From: Kutzneria sp. CA-103260
GTDB taxonomy: Bacteria > Actinomycetota > Actinomycetes > Mycobacteriales > Pseudonocardiaceae
Assembly: GCF_018263855.1 (NCBI RefSeq)
Contig: NZ_CP073318.1
Coordinates: 1,860,001-1,924,000 of the forward strand
Direction: 5' to 3'
Length of the DNA: 64,000 nt
The notes beneath the pieces are model-generated. The model saw only the letters and a program-made list of their open reading frames with translations, made no database searches and was not told where the DNA came from. Every line of letters begins with the position of its first letter. Within the stretch, counting starts at the first letter, position 1. Shown here piece by piece: positions 33,448 to 42,942 of the stretch. The translations under genes and the position numbers were made by a program.

Positions 33448-35247
33448 CTAGGAGCCGTCGACGACCTGCCGCCCGGGCTTGAGCATGAGAGCCGGCGGCT
33501 GCTCGTGCCCGCGCCAGCCGCTGGTGTCCGTGCCACCGGGGGCCAGTCGGGCCAGGAAGTCGGCCATGGTGGTGAAGATCTCCTGGTCGCTGACCGGCTG
33601 CCAGCCGTGGGGCTGGCCGACGCCGTAGATGAACTGGAAGTCAGGCTTGGGGGAGGTGAGCTGGTCGGTCTTCTGCTCGAAGAGCTGGACGCCGTTGTTG
33701 AGGAAGTAGGTGTCCTCGGTGCCGACGTAGACGTGCAGGCGGCCGGCGATCTTCGGGCCGAGGGTCGCCCAGCGGGCGGTCACGATGGTCGACAGCTCCG
33801 AATGGGCCTGCCAGTAGGCGGCGACGGCGTGGTCGACGGCGCCGGTCCGCTTGTCCCAGATGGGGCTGGGATAGCCGTCCTTGCCCTGTGGGCCGAACAC
33901 CGCCTGCCAGATGTCCCACTGCCCCTGGCTACGGCCGCGAGAGGCGCACGCCCGTTCGTAGGCGTTCTCCTGAGCCATGGTCCACCAGGTGTCGCCGGTG
34001 TTGTGCCGGGCCGATGGCCGGGGCACGACTTCCCAGGGATTGTCGATGACATAAGCGTTCGCGTCGGAGTAGACGTTGACCAGCTGGTGGGCCCGGAAGT
34101 CGAGCGGATCCGGGTAGCCGGCCCAGGCTCCGGCGTAGAGGTCCGGATAGAGCACGAGCGTGGCGGCGGCGATCCAGCCGCCGGTGGAACCGCCGGTCAC
34201 GGTGCGGCCCCAGCGCTGTCCGATGGTCCGGAACCGCCGGTCGATGGCCGGCACGAGCTCGGTGTTGATGGCGTCGCCGTAGGGGCCGAGATTGGCCGAG
34301 TTCACGTTGTACGAGTCGTCGTAGAACGGATTCTCGCTGCGGACCTGCACGGAGATGAACCGGGCAGCGTCGGCGGAGACCCACCAGCGGGAGAAGTCGT
34401 CCCCCAGCGACTCGTCGAACCCGTGCGGCCGCCCGCCGCCCTCCGCGTAGTGGCCGACCTCGAGCTCCATCGGATACCGCACGTGCTGGTTGGCCGGCAG
34501 GTCGTAGCCCTCGGGCAGCAGGATGTCCGCACCGAGGTAGACGTCGCGGCCCCAGAAGCGGCTCAGCAGCTCGGAGCGGATCTTCATCCGCTTGACGTGC
34601 TTGGACTCGGCCGGATTGCCCTGCTGCCCGGTGCCGCCGGGCGGAATCGGGTCGACCGGGCCGATCACCTTGTCCAGCGTCAGGCCCACGGTGCCGGTCC
34701 GGCTGTCGATGCGGACGGTCCGCGGAGTGGAGTAGACGTTGCCGGGCGAGTGCCAGATGTCGCCGCCGTCGCCGCTGGGCCAGTGCACCTGCACCACGGA
34801 ACCATCGGAACGGCGATTGGTCTCGTAGGTGTTGAAGAAGCCCTGGACGACGTAGTCACCGGGCGGGATGTCGGTGAGGGCCGCCAACGGGGCGCCGACC
34901 ACGGAATCCCCGGACCGCAACACCATCGGCGTGTCCGGCCGCATCATGGCGACGTCCATGCCGAAGAACGGAACGCTGATCGGCTCGCTGCCCTGGAGAT
35001 TGTCCCGTGGCTCCGGAGCGTTCGGGCTCAGGTCGGACTGGCGCGCGATGATGACGAACGCGCGGCCGGCAGTGGGCTTCAACCCGGTCCCGCCGGCCAC
35101 GGTGAGGGCGAAAGCCACCGAGCGCGAATCCGGCTCTGCCTGCGCGGTCGTTGCCCCGGCCAGCCCGGCGACGGCGGCGATCGAGCCGGTCACCATCGCC
35201 CGCCTGGTCACGCCACCAGCCGCTGTTTCCCGTGCCCTGTCCGCCAT
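33448..35247 (-). CDS. Tat-exported putative esterase (PHB-depolymerase/enterochelin-esterase-like)
   Basis: 599 residues. A twin-arginine signal (TRRAMVTGSIAAVAGLAGA) is followed by a ~180-residue beta-rich domain and then an alpha/beta hydrolase region with the nucleophile elbow GGSTGG, QRWGRTVTGG before it, an acid in VYVGTEDTYF and a His in GVGQPHGWQPV. It is likely a large secreted esterase. It is longer than common members because of the N-terminal domain. Substrate unknown. Confidence 0.8.
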   Translation of the reverse strand: MADRARETAAGGVTRRAMVTGSIAAVAGLAGATTAQAEPDSRSVAFALTVAGGTGLKPTAGRAFVIIARQSDLSPNAPEPRDNLQGSEPISVPFFGMDVAMMRPDTPMVLRSGDSVVGAPLAALTDIPPGDYVVQGFFNTYETNRRSDGSVVQVHWPSGDGGDIWHSPGNVYSTPRTVRIDSRTGTVGLTLDKVIGPVDPIPPGGTGQQGNPAESKHVKRMKIRSELLSRFWGRDVYLGADILLPEGYDLPANQHVRYPMELEVGHYAEGGGRPHGFDESLGDDFSRWWVSADAARFISVQVRSENPFYDDSYNVNSANLGPYGDAINTELVPAIDRRFRTIGQRWGRTVTGGSTGGWIAAATLVLYPDLYAGAWAGYPDPLDFRAHQLVNVYSDANAYVIDNPWEVVPRPSARHNTGDTWWTMAQENAYERACASRGRSQGQWDIWQAVFGPQGKDGYPSPIWDKRTGAVDHAVAAYWQAHSELSTIVTARWATLGPKIAGRLHVYVGTEDTYFLNNGVQLFEQKTDQLTSPKPDFQFIYGVGQPHGWQPVSDQEIFTTMADFLARLAPGGTDTSGWRGHEQPPALMLKPGRQVVDGS

Positions 35248-35311
35248 TCGGCCCTCCCCGATCCCTGAGCGACGCCGTCGTGCCGCACCATCATGGAGAA
35301 GGCCGGCGCAC

Positions 35312-36886
35312 CTAGTCGAGAGCCATGGGAGATCCCTGTCGCTCCGCCTTCAGCCGGCTATGCTCCGCGCGCAGCAGATTGCGCACCTGGTTGTGCAGGC
35401 TGGTGAACTCCGACTCGGTGATGGTGCCGCGATCGGCGTCCATGATCTGCCGGTGCACGAACGCCACCGAGGGCCTGGTGGCCACGGGGCCGGCGCTCGC
35501 GGCCTTGTCGACGATGTCGATGGTGAAGCTGATCCAGTCGGCCTTGTGGTACGGCCCGCCGGGGATGGCCGGGTTCGCGGCCTCGGCCTGCTCGACGATC
35601 GCCTCCACTCGCAGCCGTATCGCGTACCCGAGCCCGTCCATGCGCGGCCGGAAGTCACGCAGGGCGGACTCCATGGCCAGCTGTTCGGTGTTGACCGCGT
35701 TGGTGCCGACCACCAGGTTGTGGAAGACGGTGGGGCCGTCGTCGTTGTCGCCGATGAGATGGCACCACTCGTGCGAGGCGAGGCGATCCCCGGTGCCGCC
35801 GCGGCCGGTGGTCGGCATGACGTCGTGCGCGCGGAAGCCGCCCATTTCCGCAGCTGGGACGCGACCGGCGTGCTGCCGGTTCGCCAGCGGCGGCTTGCTC
35901 AGCCCGACCTGGCCGCGGGTCCGGGACTGTCCGGCCAGTCGGTCGTAAGCGGCCGGGAGCAGGAAACGGCGGTTGTGCTTGCGGGCCCCGTTCCGGTGCG
36001 TGAAATTGGGGTCGGTGATCTTGGGCGTGTAGAAGAGGAACGGCTGGTGCGGGTCACTGGGCAGTTGCTCCAGCGAGTCGAGGTCGTCGCCGCGGACGCG
36101 CTTGTCCGCCTTCAGGCCCCGCCCCTCGACCAGCGCCCGCATCGCCTCGGCGTGGTCGCCGGGCAGGTCCAGCCGGAACTCCGGGTTGACGTCCCAGTAG
36201 TCCCCGAACCGATAGGTCCGCCCCATCGACCGGCCCCAGGACTTCTTGGGGACCCGCTTGACCACCCTGAACGGCGCGTTCAGGTCGATCAGCGTGTCGG
36301 AGCGCCGCCGGCCGGGGTCGTTGATCGCCTGCACGGTGTAGACGAAGTAGTAGGTCTGGAACTCGATCTTCTGGTTCTGTGTCAGCTGGACGCCCGTACG
36401 GGTCGTCGTCCGCGAAGGCGGCGTGAAGGCACGCTCGACGCGCACCGCGTCCATCTCGTAGCCGGCGCGCTGGCCGGCGTAGGCGAACTCGGGCACCGGC
36501 CCGGCGTTCCCGTCCGCGTCGAACTTCTCGACGGGCAACCACATCGCCGCCAGGTTCTCCAGCTGTTCCCGCTGGGCTTGCTTTTCCGCTTCGGAACCGT
36601 GGACCACCCGCTGCACCGCCGCTCCCGGCCGCACGGAATGTCCGGTGTGCGCCGCCGGGGCCGAGCGCTGCACGGGCCGGTCGTCTGCGTGGGAATGTGC
36701 CCGCAGCCGCTGGACTCCGACGAGGCCAGCCACGGCGGCGTTGCCGACGCCGCGCTGCAGATCCAGGATCGCCGCCGCCGTCAGGGGCGCCTCCGGGTGC
36801 ACCGGCGCCGAGGCGGCGACCGGCGTGTCCGGCCGCCGGGCCGGCGACTGGGACGTGCTGGCCGGTTCGTGGTCCTGCGCGCGCAT
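35312..36886 (-). CDS. Candidate contractile-injection-system toxin, nuclease-like C-terminus
   Basis: 524 residues from ATG 36886 (GGAGGG just upstream); an upstream in-frame start at 36967 adds an arginine/glycine-rich leader. There is no signal peptide. Residues 41-55, LDLQRGVGNAAVAGL, match the LQRxxGN-x-AV helix found at the start of many proteins linked to extracellular contractile injection systems, preceded by a disordered Pro/Ala/Ser-rich stretch. The C-terminal third has a HEWCHLIGD motif (372-376) with FHNLVVGTNAVNTEQ, resembling DNA/RNA nuclease cores where a His and Asn hold the metal. No immunity gene or injection-system gene is adjacent in the window. Both links are inference. 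Confidence 0.6.
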   Translation of the reverse strand: MRAQDHEPASTSQSPARRPDTPVAASAPVHPEAPLTAAAILDLQRGVGNAAVAGLVGVQRLRAHSHADDRPVQRSAPAAHTGHSVRPGAAVQRVVHGSEAEKQAQREQLENLAAMWLPVEKFDADGNAGPVPEFAYAGQRAGYEMDAVRVERAFTPPSRTTTRTGVQLTQNQKIEFQTYYFVYTVQAINDPGRRRSDTLIDLNAPFRVVKRVPKKSWGRSMGRTYRFGDYWDVNPEFRLDLPGDHAEAMRALVEGRGLKADKRVRGDDLDSLEQLPSDPHQPFLFYTPKITDPNFTHRNGARKHNRRFLLPAAYDRLAGQSRTRGQVGLSKPPLANRQHAGRVPAAEMGGFRAHDVMPTTGRGGTGDRLASHEWCHLIGDNDDGPTVFHNLVVGTNAVNTEQLAMESALRDFRPRMDGLGYAIRLRVEAIVEQAEAANPAIPGGPYHKADWISFTIDIVDKAASAGPVATRPSVAFVHRQIMDADRGTITESEFTSLHNQVRNLLRAEHSRLKAERQGSPMALD

Positions 36887-37062
36887 GAGCCCTCCAGTCC
36901 CTCCTCGCGGCCGGGTCTCCTGACGCTGCCAGCCGGGACCGGGCCGGAAGAAGGGCCGCGAGGGCACGATCGACTCCCCATCTCACCGGGCAAAAGGGCA
37001 CCGATCCGATGGGTGTCGGCGTACCGTGAGGGCGAGGGTCGTTACCGGCCAAGGGGGTTGCG

Positions 37063-37284
37063 ATGGTGTGGTTCATCGTTGTCGGGGCTTTTGTCGTGTT
37101 GCTGGCCGTCGCGGCCGTCGTGGACAGTCGGTCGCGGCGGATTCGCGGGCACGCGCTGACGATGCGGCTGCCCAGCCGGATGGACCGCCGGGCCGAGGCG
37201 CGGATGGCGCGCCGGGCCGTGCACGGTTCCTACGAGAAGTACCGGGCCCGTCGGCCCGGCGAGGACGTGCCGAGGGCCGACTGA
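37063..37284 (+). CDS. Small single-span membrane protein
   Basis: 73 residues; AAGGGGG precedes the ATG. One hydrophobic segment (WFIVVGAFVVLLAVAAVV) at the N-terminus is followed by a strongly basic tail (RSRRIRGHAL, RRAEARMARRAV), so the tail should face the cytosol. Family not recognised; short proteins like this are frequent in actinobacteria. Confidence 0.6.
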   Translation: MVWFIVVGAFVVLLAVAAVVDSRSRRIRGHALTMRLPSRMDRRAEARMARRAVHGSYEKYRARRPGEDVPRAD

Positions 37285-37298
37285 CCACTGTGGACGCC

Positions 37299-39440
37299 TC
37301 ACGGCTCGGTGATGTCGAGCGTCACCTCTGACAGCGGCCGGCCGACGCAGGTCAGGATGAAGCCGTCGGCCTTCTGTTGGGGAGTGAGGCAGTTCGGCTC
37401 GCTCTGGGCGACCTGGCCGAGGCGGAGCCGGACCATGCAGTCGCCGCAGTTGCCGACGGTGCAGGAGTAGGGCATCGGCAGGCCGGCGGCGAGCCCACCG
37501 TCGAGCAGGGTCTGGCCGGGCTCGACGACCGCGGCGCCGGCCGGCTGGCCATCGGCCTCGACGGTGAGCCGCTGCGGTGTGGTGATCACGGGCGCGGTGT
37601 CGGCGGCGCTGGCGTAGCGCTCCTGGTGGACGGACTCGTCGGGGATGTTCAGGCTGGTCAGGGCAGCCTGGAAGGCGGCCATCAGGGGATCGGGGCCGCA
37701 GACGTAGTACTGGGCGGTCGGCGTGGGGGAGAGGCTGGTGACCCAGCGGCCGATGGCGTCGGCGTCGAGGCGGCCGTCGCGGCTGGTGAGGACATGGGCG
37801 ACGGTCAGCTGGTCGGGGTGATCGCCGGCGAGGCGGGCCAGGTCGGCGGCGAAGATGGTCTCGTCCTCGGTGCGGCTGCTGTAGAGCAGCGCGATCCGGG
37901 CGTGGTCGGTCGGGTCGGCCAGGCGGGTGCGGATCATGCTCATCATCGGGGTCACGCCGCTGCCGGCGGCGACCAGGACGATCTCGGCCGAGGGCGTCAG
38001 GTGGAAGGAACCCGACGGCCCGCGCACGGAAAGATGGTCGCCGGCGCGGAGATTCCGGTGCACATGGGTGGAGAACCGGCCGCCCTCAACGTGTTTGACG
38101 GTCACCTCCAGCCGTGGTGATCCTGGTGCTGAGGAAGCCGAATAGGCCCGCCGCTCGGGGCGGCCGTCGATGTCGGCGACGAGCGTGAAGAACTGGCCGG
38201 GACGGAAGTCGAACGAGGACGGGTGGTCGCCGGCGTCTTCGAGCACGAGAGTGAGCGCGCTGGGCGTCTCCCTGCGGATCTCGGTGATTCGCACCTCCCG
38301 CAACGGGTTCTCCGTCGCGGTGACAGCCAGCTGCTTCGGCCGGTCCGACTCGACGTCGTCGTAGCCTTCCTTCTTCAGACCCGACCGGTAGACCCGGTCG
38401 ATCGCCAGCCGCATCAGCCGGTTGATCCCCGGAATCGCCCCGACAACCTTCAGCAGGAACGGAAGCGGCCCGGACTTGGTGGCCGCTGTGTTGGCGGCGA
38501 GGTGGGCGCTGGCCAACGCCATCAGGTCCGGTGCCTCGCCGCGGTCAAGGTGCGCGGCCGGGGACCACAGCCGAGCGCGGACCACGGCGTCGCTGCCGAT
38601 CACTTCGGCGTCCTCGACGTCGATGACCAGCGCCGCGTGCGGGGGCATCCCGCGCAGCGCCATCGTTGCCAACAGGGCCGCGTCGTCGGTGAGCGCGACC
38701 CGGCCGCGGACGTGCAACACGCCGCTGCGTCCGGGGACCAGCGCGGCCAACGAGATCCGGTCGTCCTGGAGCAGATTGTGCAGAGTGTCGGCCCGTTTGT
38801 TGCCTTTCCGGTCCGGGATGACGAGCGTGCGGCCGTCGAGGATCCGCGCCACTGTCTCGCGATCCCCACGCGGACTGGTGTCGCTACCGCCGTCAGAGTC
38901 CCATGTGGACAATGCGAGGAACTTCGCCGCGGCCAGGAAATCGGCGACGCCCGGCCGGGACAGCGGCCCGTCACCCTCAATCGAGGCTGTCGGCTGGGGC
39001 GGGACGGGCGGTTGCCACAGGCGGGATCGGAGGACGGCCTGCGCGCAGTGGATGTACGCCTCGGTGACGTCGACGGTCGTCTGCCCGCGCTTGTGCGACA
39101 CCACCGATCCGTTGACCCGCAGGATTTCCCCGACGCCGGGCAGGAGGAAGAAGAACGACACCGGTCCGTGTGGGACGCCGGACTCGCCCAGGGCGAAGGA
39201 GATCCGCGTGGCCGAGCGGACGCGGGTGAATCCCGGCGTGCCGCCGATGAACGTCGTCCGGCTGACGCCGTCGGCGTCCCGGTAGCCGAACGCCGCGATC
39301 GGGCACTTCGCCAGGATCGTCCGGCAGCCCTCGTCGAGGGCGCTGATCGTCTTGAGCATGATCATGGCCGCCGGCCGGCCGATGATCGCCTCGACCTCGG
39401 CGGCGGTGGTCAGCCGGTGCAAGGTGTCTGTTTGCTGCAC
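37299..39440 (-). CDS. PPOX - FAD/NAD reductase - [2Fe-2S] ferredoxin fusion
   Basis: 713 residues from GTG 39440 (AGAGGA upstream). The first ~330 residues are pyridoxamine-phosphate-oxidase-like (PIAAFGYRDADGVSRTTFIG; ERETVARILDGRTLVIPDRKGNKRADT-type barrel segments). Then a ferredoxin-NADP reductase-like unit: RPGQFFTLVADIDG and RRAYSASSAPGSP (FAD), VAAGSGVTPMMSMI (NAD), YYVCGPDPLMAAF. The C-terminal ferredoxin has CTVGNCGDC and a distant C, the plant-type [2Fe-2S] cluster. A self-contained electron-transfer enzyme; the oxidant or substrate is unknown. It follows the siderophore-interacting protein gene by 11 nt. Confidence 0.9.
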   Translation of the reverse strand: MQQTDTLHRLTTAAEVEAIIGRPAAMIMLKTISALDEGCRTILAKCPIAAFGYRDADGVSRTTFIGGTPGFTRVRSATRISFALGESGVPHGPVSFFFLLPGVGEILRVNGSVVSHKRGQTTVDVTEAYIHCAQAVLRSRLWQPPVPPQPTASIEGDGPLSRPGVADFLAAAKFLALSTWDSDGGSDTSPRGDRETVARILDGRTLVIPDRKGNKRADTLHNLLQDDRISLAALVPGRSGVLHVRGRVALTDDAALLATMALRGMPPHAALVIDVEDAEVIGSDAVVRARLWSPAAHLDRGEAPDLMALASAHLAANTAATKSGPLPFLLKVVGAIPGINRLMRLAIDRVYRSGLKKEGYDDVESDRPKQLAVTATENPLREVRITEIRRETPSALTLVLEDAGDHPSSFDFRPGQFFTLVADIDGRPERRAYSASSAPGSPRLEVTVKHVEGGRFSTHVHRNLRAGDHLSVRGPSGSFHLTPSAEIVLVAAGSGVTPMMSMIRTRLADPTDHARIALLYSSRTEDETIFAADLARLAGDHPDQLTVAHVLTSRDGRLDADAIGRWVTSLSPTPTAQYYVCGPDPLMAAFQAALTSLNIPDESVHQERYASAADTAPVITTPQRLTVEADGQPAGAAVVEPGQTLLDGGLAAGLPMPYSCTVGNCGDCMVRLRLGQVAQSEPNCLTPQQKADGFILTCVGRPLSEVTLDITEP

Positions 39441-39451
39441 AAGGATTCCTC

Positions 39452-40246
39452 TCAGCCCGGGGAAGAGCGCCCCAGGCGCCAGTAGCCGACGAAGGAGATG
39501 TCCTGCTTCGGCACGCCACGCTCGCCGGCCAGATGCCGGCGGACCCCGGTCGCCAGCCGGGACTCGCCCGCCGCCCACGTGTAGAACCGGCCCGGCGGCA
39601 GCGTCGCGCTGCGCACGGCATCCAGCGCCAAGTCGCCGGGCCGCAGGCTCTTGTCGTCGCGGCTGCGCCAGTGGATGCGGACGCCGGCGGGCGTGTCGAC
39701 CGGCCGGATGTCCGCCGTGGTCGGCACTTCCAGATAGGCCTCGGTGGGCAGCGTCGTGCCGTCAATGATCGACAGGATGGCCGGCAGCGCGGTCTCGTCG
39801 CCGACCAGCAGTTGCCAGTCCGCCTCCGCCGGCCGCCGGTACGTGGTGCCGATGTCGAAGATCCCGGCCGGATCGCCCGGTTCGACCCCGCGCACCCACG
39901 ACGACAGCGGGGCGTCGCCGTGCAGGGCGAACTCGATGTCCACCTCGTCGTCGGCCGGCCGCACGCGGCGGATGGTCAGGTTGCGGACCCAGGGGCGGAC
40001 CGACTTCGGCAGCAGCATCAGCTGGGCGATCCAGGCGTCGTTCGAGACGGTCGGCATCCGCAGCGCGGTCTGCCCCGGGCGCGGGAAGAACAGCCGGACC
40101 GCCTGGTCGTCGCCGGCCACGACGAGGTCCCGCACGGCCGGGCCGCCGAGGGTGAGGCTCGCGAAGCCCGGGGTGAGCAGTTCGCGGCGGCGCACCGCCA
40201 GCGTGATCATCGTGCGCGACGCCGGCAGCCGTACCTTGGGGATCAC
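39452..40246 (-). CDS. Siderophore-interacting (ferric reductase-type) protein
   Basis: 264 residues from GTG 40246. FAD-binding part RLFFPRPGQTALR and NTRRVRP-like stretch (NLTIRRVRPADDEVDIEF), then LLVGDETALPAILSI and FYTWAAGESRLATGVRRHL, all typical of the SIP family, which reduces ferric siderophores in the cytosol using NAD(P)H. It is cotranscribed with the PPOX-ferredoxin fusion, suggesting a joint redox/iron function. Divergent from the TetR gene at 40341. Confidence 0.92.
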   Translation of the reverse strand: MIPKVRLPASRTMITLAVRRRELLTPGFASLTLGGPAVRDLVVAGDDQAVRLFFPRPGQTALRMPTVSNDAWIAQLMLLPKSVRPWVRNLTIRRVRPADDEVDIEFALHGDAPLSSWVRGVEPGDPAGIFDIGTTYRRPAEADWQLLVGDETALPAILSIIDGTTLPTEAYLEVPTTADIRPVDTPAGVRIHWRSRDDKSLRPGDLALDAVRSATLPPGRFYTWAAGESRLATGVRRHLAGERGVPKQDISFVGYWRLGRSSPG

Positions 40247-40340
40247 GGCGTCGACAGATTCTCGCAGGTCATGGCACTATTGTGAGCAATGATTCAGGTT
40301 CCTGGCTACTCGCTTTTGGCGCCGTCGAGAAGGAGTGGAC

Positions 40341-40961
40341 ATGCCGTCGGCCGATCGCCGTCTTGAGCCACGTCGCAAGCCCCGGCAGGTGCGGGCGGAG
40401 CTGACGCGGGAGCGCATCCTCGCCGCCGCTGCTCACGTTTTCGTCGAGCACGGGTACGCCGCCGGCACCACCAACCGCATCGCCGAGCGGGCCGGCATCT
40501 CCATCGGCTCGCTGTACCAGTACTACCCGAACAAGGACGCCATCCTGGCCGAGCTGCTGGTGCGGCACATCGACCGCGGCCGATGGACGGGGGCCGACGA
40601 GCTCGACCTGTCGCCCGGCAGTCTGGCCGCGGCGGTGCGGGCGCTGGTCCAGGACGCGATCCACAACCACCGCGACGATCCCCAGCTGCTCCGGATCATG
40701 ATCGAGGAGGCCCCGAGGTCCAGGGAACTGCTCGACACGATCGACCGGCACAGCCGGCTCCGCGTGGGCCACCTACGCGACCTGCTGGCCCGGCACCCCG
40801 ACGTCCGGGTGCGCGACCTCGACATGGCCGCCGACCTGATCCTGTTCACGGTCGAGGTGAACACGCACAAGGTGCTGGCCGATCAGCGGTCCGTCTCGGT
40901 CGAGTCGCTGGAGAACGAGCTGGTGGACATGGTCACCCGCTACCTGCGCGGCGACCGGTGA
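40341..40961 (+). CDS. TetR-family regulator
   Basis: 206 residues from ATG 40341 with AAGGAG at 40330-40335. Helix-turn-helix ERILAAAAHVFVEHGYAAG, TTNRIAERAGISIGSLYQYYPNK; ligand domain follows. It diverges from the siderophore-interacting/PPOX operon and probably represses it. The 94-nt gap contains ATTGTGAGCAAT (near 40274-40285), a weak inverted repeat. Confidence 0.9.
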   Translation: MPSADRRLEPRRKPRQVRAELTRERILAAAAHVFVEHGYAAGTTNRIAERAGISIGSLYQYYPNKDAILAELLVRHIDRGRWTGADELDLSPGSLAAAVRALVQDAIHNHRDDPQLLRIMIEEAPRSRELLDTIDRHSRLRVGHLRDLLARHPDVRVRDLDMAADLILFTVEVNTHKVLADQRSVSVESLENELVDMVTRYLRGDR

Positions 40962-41087
40962 CTGGTCGGCAAGAGTGAACGCCCTTTGTCCTATCCGGAC
41001 GGTCGGGCCCGAGGATCATTCCGCCGGCCTGCGGATTGTCCAGTCCGGACAAGGGTTTTGACCCACCCCGCTAGGCGCTTTGGACGA

Positions 41088-41132
41088 TTGACGCTGCGGA
41101 ACTGCATCCCTACAGTCCGTTGAAACGTTTCA
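41088..41132 (+). promoter_or_regulatory. Promoter with LacI-type operator
   Basis: TTGACG (41088-41093), 17-bp spacer, TACAGT (41111-41116) form a sigma-70-type promoter. The perfect palindrome TGAAACGTTTCA (41121-41132) sits at the expected transcription start, so a bound LacI-type repressor would block initiation. It controls the esterase gene at 41150. Confidence 0.7.
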
Positions 41133-41149
41133 CGACGGCGGAGGTTGGG

Positions 41150-42928
41150 ATGAGACGTTCGTTGACGGTTTCTGTCCTGCTGCTGTCCCTGGTCGCCGGA
41201 GCCCTCGCGGCGGCGACTCCGGCCACAGCTGCGCCGGTGAGCCGGCTCAGCGACTATCCGAACCTGGCCGCTGCCTTCGACAACGCAGGCGTGAGTCCGG
41301 CGGCCAATCCCGGTGCCGCGAACCTCGACGGGACCGGGCACAGCCTGATCGCTGAGGATCTTGCCGCCGCGGGCTGGAACCCGGGTGCGAAGGTCACTGT
41401 GAACGGCACGCCCCTCCAGTTCCCGACCGCCGCGCCCGGCACGCCCGACAACGTCATCGCCAACGGACAGCGGATCACGTTGCACGGCAGCGGAACCGCG
41501 TTGTCCTTCCTGGTGACCAGCACCGGCACCGCGACCTCCGGCTCCGGTGTCGTCGACTACGCCGACGGCACCAGCCAGAGCTACCAACTCGCCGCCCCCG
41601 ACTGGTACGTCGGCCCGACCGACGCCAAGACGGTGTCCGCACCGCGCTGGAACGCCCCAGGCGGCCCGGCCGCGGCGACGATGAAGCTCTACACCCTCGT
41701 GGTGCCGTTGCGGGCGGGCGTGTCGGTGGTGCGGGTGACCCTGCCCAAGGTCAGTGACAGCGTCAACCAGCCGACGATGCACGTGTTCGCGCTGGGGATC
41801 CGCCCGAGCGCGGGACCGTGGAAGGCGAGCTGGGCCAACGGCATCGACGACAGCCTGGCCCCCTGGACCTGGACCGACCGCACCCTGCGCATGGTGGAAC
41901 ACACCAGCACCGGCGGTTCGGCCGTGCGCATCCACCTGGACAACTCCTTTGGTCCAGCACCGATCACCGTCGGGCATGCGACCATCGCCGTGCAGAAGTC
42001 CGGGGCACAGCCAACAAATGCGCCGGTCACGCTCACCTTCGGCGGCGCGCAGTCGGTGACCATGCCCTCAGGTGGGCAGGCGGTCAGCGACGGCCTGCGG
42101 TTCGCGGTGCCGGCCGACACCAACCTGTTGGTGACGCTGTACCTCAAGGGCGCGGTGACCTACGCCTCGATGCACTCCGGGGCCAGCCAGGACATGTACT
42201 CCACCAACGACGGCACCGGCGACCACGCGGCCGACGGCGCGAACTTCCCGGTCAACAACCTGTTCGGGTTCTGGACCGTGCTGTCGGGCATCGACGTCTC
42301 CGGCGGCGCCGGCGCTTCGGTGGTGGCCTTCGGCGACTCCATCACCGACGGCTACAACTCCTCGCAGAACTCCAACAGCCGGTGGCCGAACTTCCTGGCC
42401 CGGCGGCTGCCGTCCGGCCCCGCGGTGGTGGACGAGGGCATCTCCGGCAACCGGATCCTGACCGACGCCTTCACCGGCATGCCCAACACCGGCACCGCCG
42501 GCGTCAGCGCGCTGTCCAGGTTGGACCGTGATCTCGTAGCGCAGAGCGGGGTGCGCACCGCCATCGTGCTGGAAGGCATCAACGACATCAACAACACCGC
42601 GACGACGGCCGACCAGGTCATCGCCGGGCTCAAGCAGATGGCCGCGACGATCCACGCCGCCCACCTGCGGGTGCTCGTCGGCACGCTGACGCCGATCGCC
42701 GGCTGTGGGTGCAGCAACGACCAGCACATCGCCTATCGCGACCAGGTCAACGCCTTCATCCGGGCCAACGGCGGGGTGTTCGACGGTGTCGTCGACTTCG
42801 ACGCCGCCGTGCGGGATCCGGCCAACCTGGAAGCGATGCTCGCCGCCTACGACTCGGGCGACCACCTCCACCCGAACGACGCCGGCTACCAGGCCATGGC
42901 CAACGCGGTGCCGTTGTCCGCGCTCTGA
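41150..42928 (+). CDS. Secreted SGNH/GDSL esterase
   Basis: 592 residues from ATG 41150 (GGAGG 6 nt upstream). A Sec signal (VSVLLLSLVAGALAAATPATAA) leads to a beta-rich N-terminal region of about 380 residues, then an SGNH hydrolase: block I AFGDSITDG with Ser397, block II GISGNR, block III EGINDI, block V DHLHPND with Asp571 and His574. All four catalytic residues are present. The context of rhamnosidase-like genes suggests deacetylation of a rhamnose-containing polysaccharide. The next gene follows after 14 nt. Confidence 0.92.
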   Translation: MRRSLTVSVLLLSLVAGALAAATPATAAPVSRLSDYPNLAAAFDNAGVSPAANPGAANLDGTGHSLIAEDLAAAGWNPGAKVTVNGTPLQFPTAAPGTPDNVIANGQRITLHGSGTALSFLVTSTGTATSGSGVVDYADGTSQSYQLAAPDWYVGPTDAKTVSAPRWNAPGGPAAATMKLYTLVVPLRAGVSVVRVTLPKVSDSVNQPTMHVFALGIRPSAGPWKASWANGIDDSLAPWTWTDRTLRMVEHTSTGGSAVRIHLDNSFGPAPITVGHATIAVQKSGAQPTNAPVTLTFGGAQSVTMPSGGQAVSDGLRFAVPADTNLLVTLYLKGAVTYASMHSGASQDMYSTNDGTGDHAADGANFPVNNLFGFWTVLSGIDVSGGAGASVVAFGDSITDGYNSSQNSNSRWPNFLARRLPSGPAVVDEGISGNRILTDAFTGMPNTGTAGVSALSRLDRDLVAQSGVRTAIVLEGINDINNTATTADQVIAGLKQMAATIHAAHLRVLVGTLTPIAGCGCSNDQHIAYRDQVNAFIRANGGVFDGVVDFDAAVRDPANLEAMLAAYDSGDHLHPNDAGYQAMANAVPLSAL

Positions 42929-42942
42929 AGGGAAACACCGTC

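Noticed and set aside
34868..37159. 763-residue plus-strand open frame over the toxin-like gene
   Set aside because: Shadow of the minus-strand genes; no domain and biased composition.
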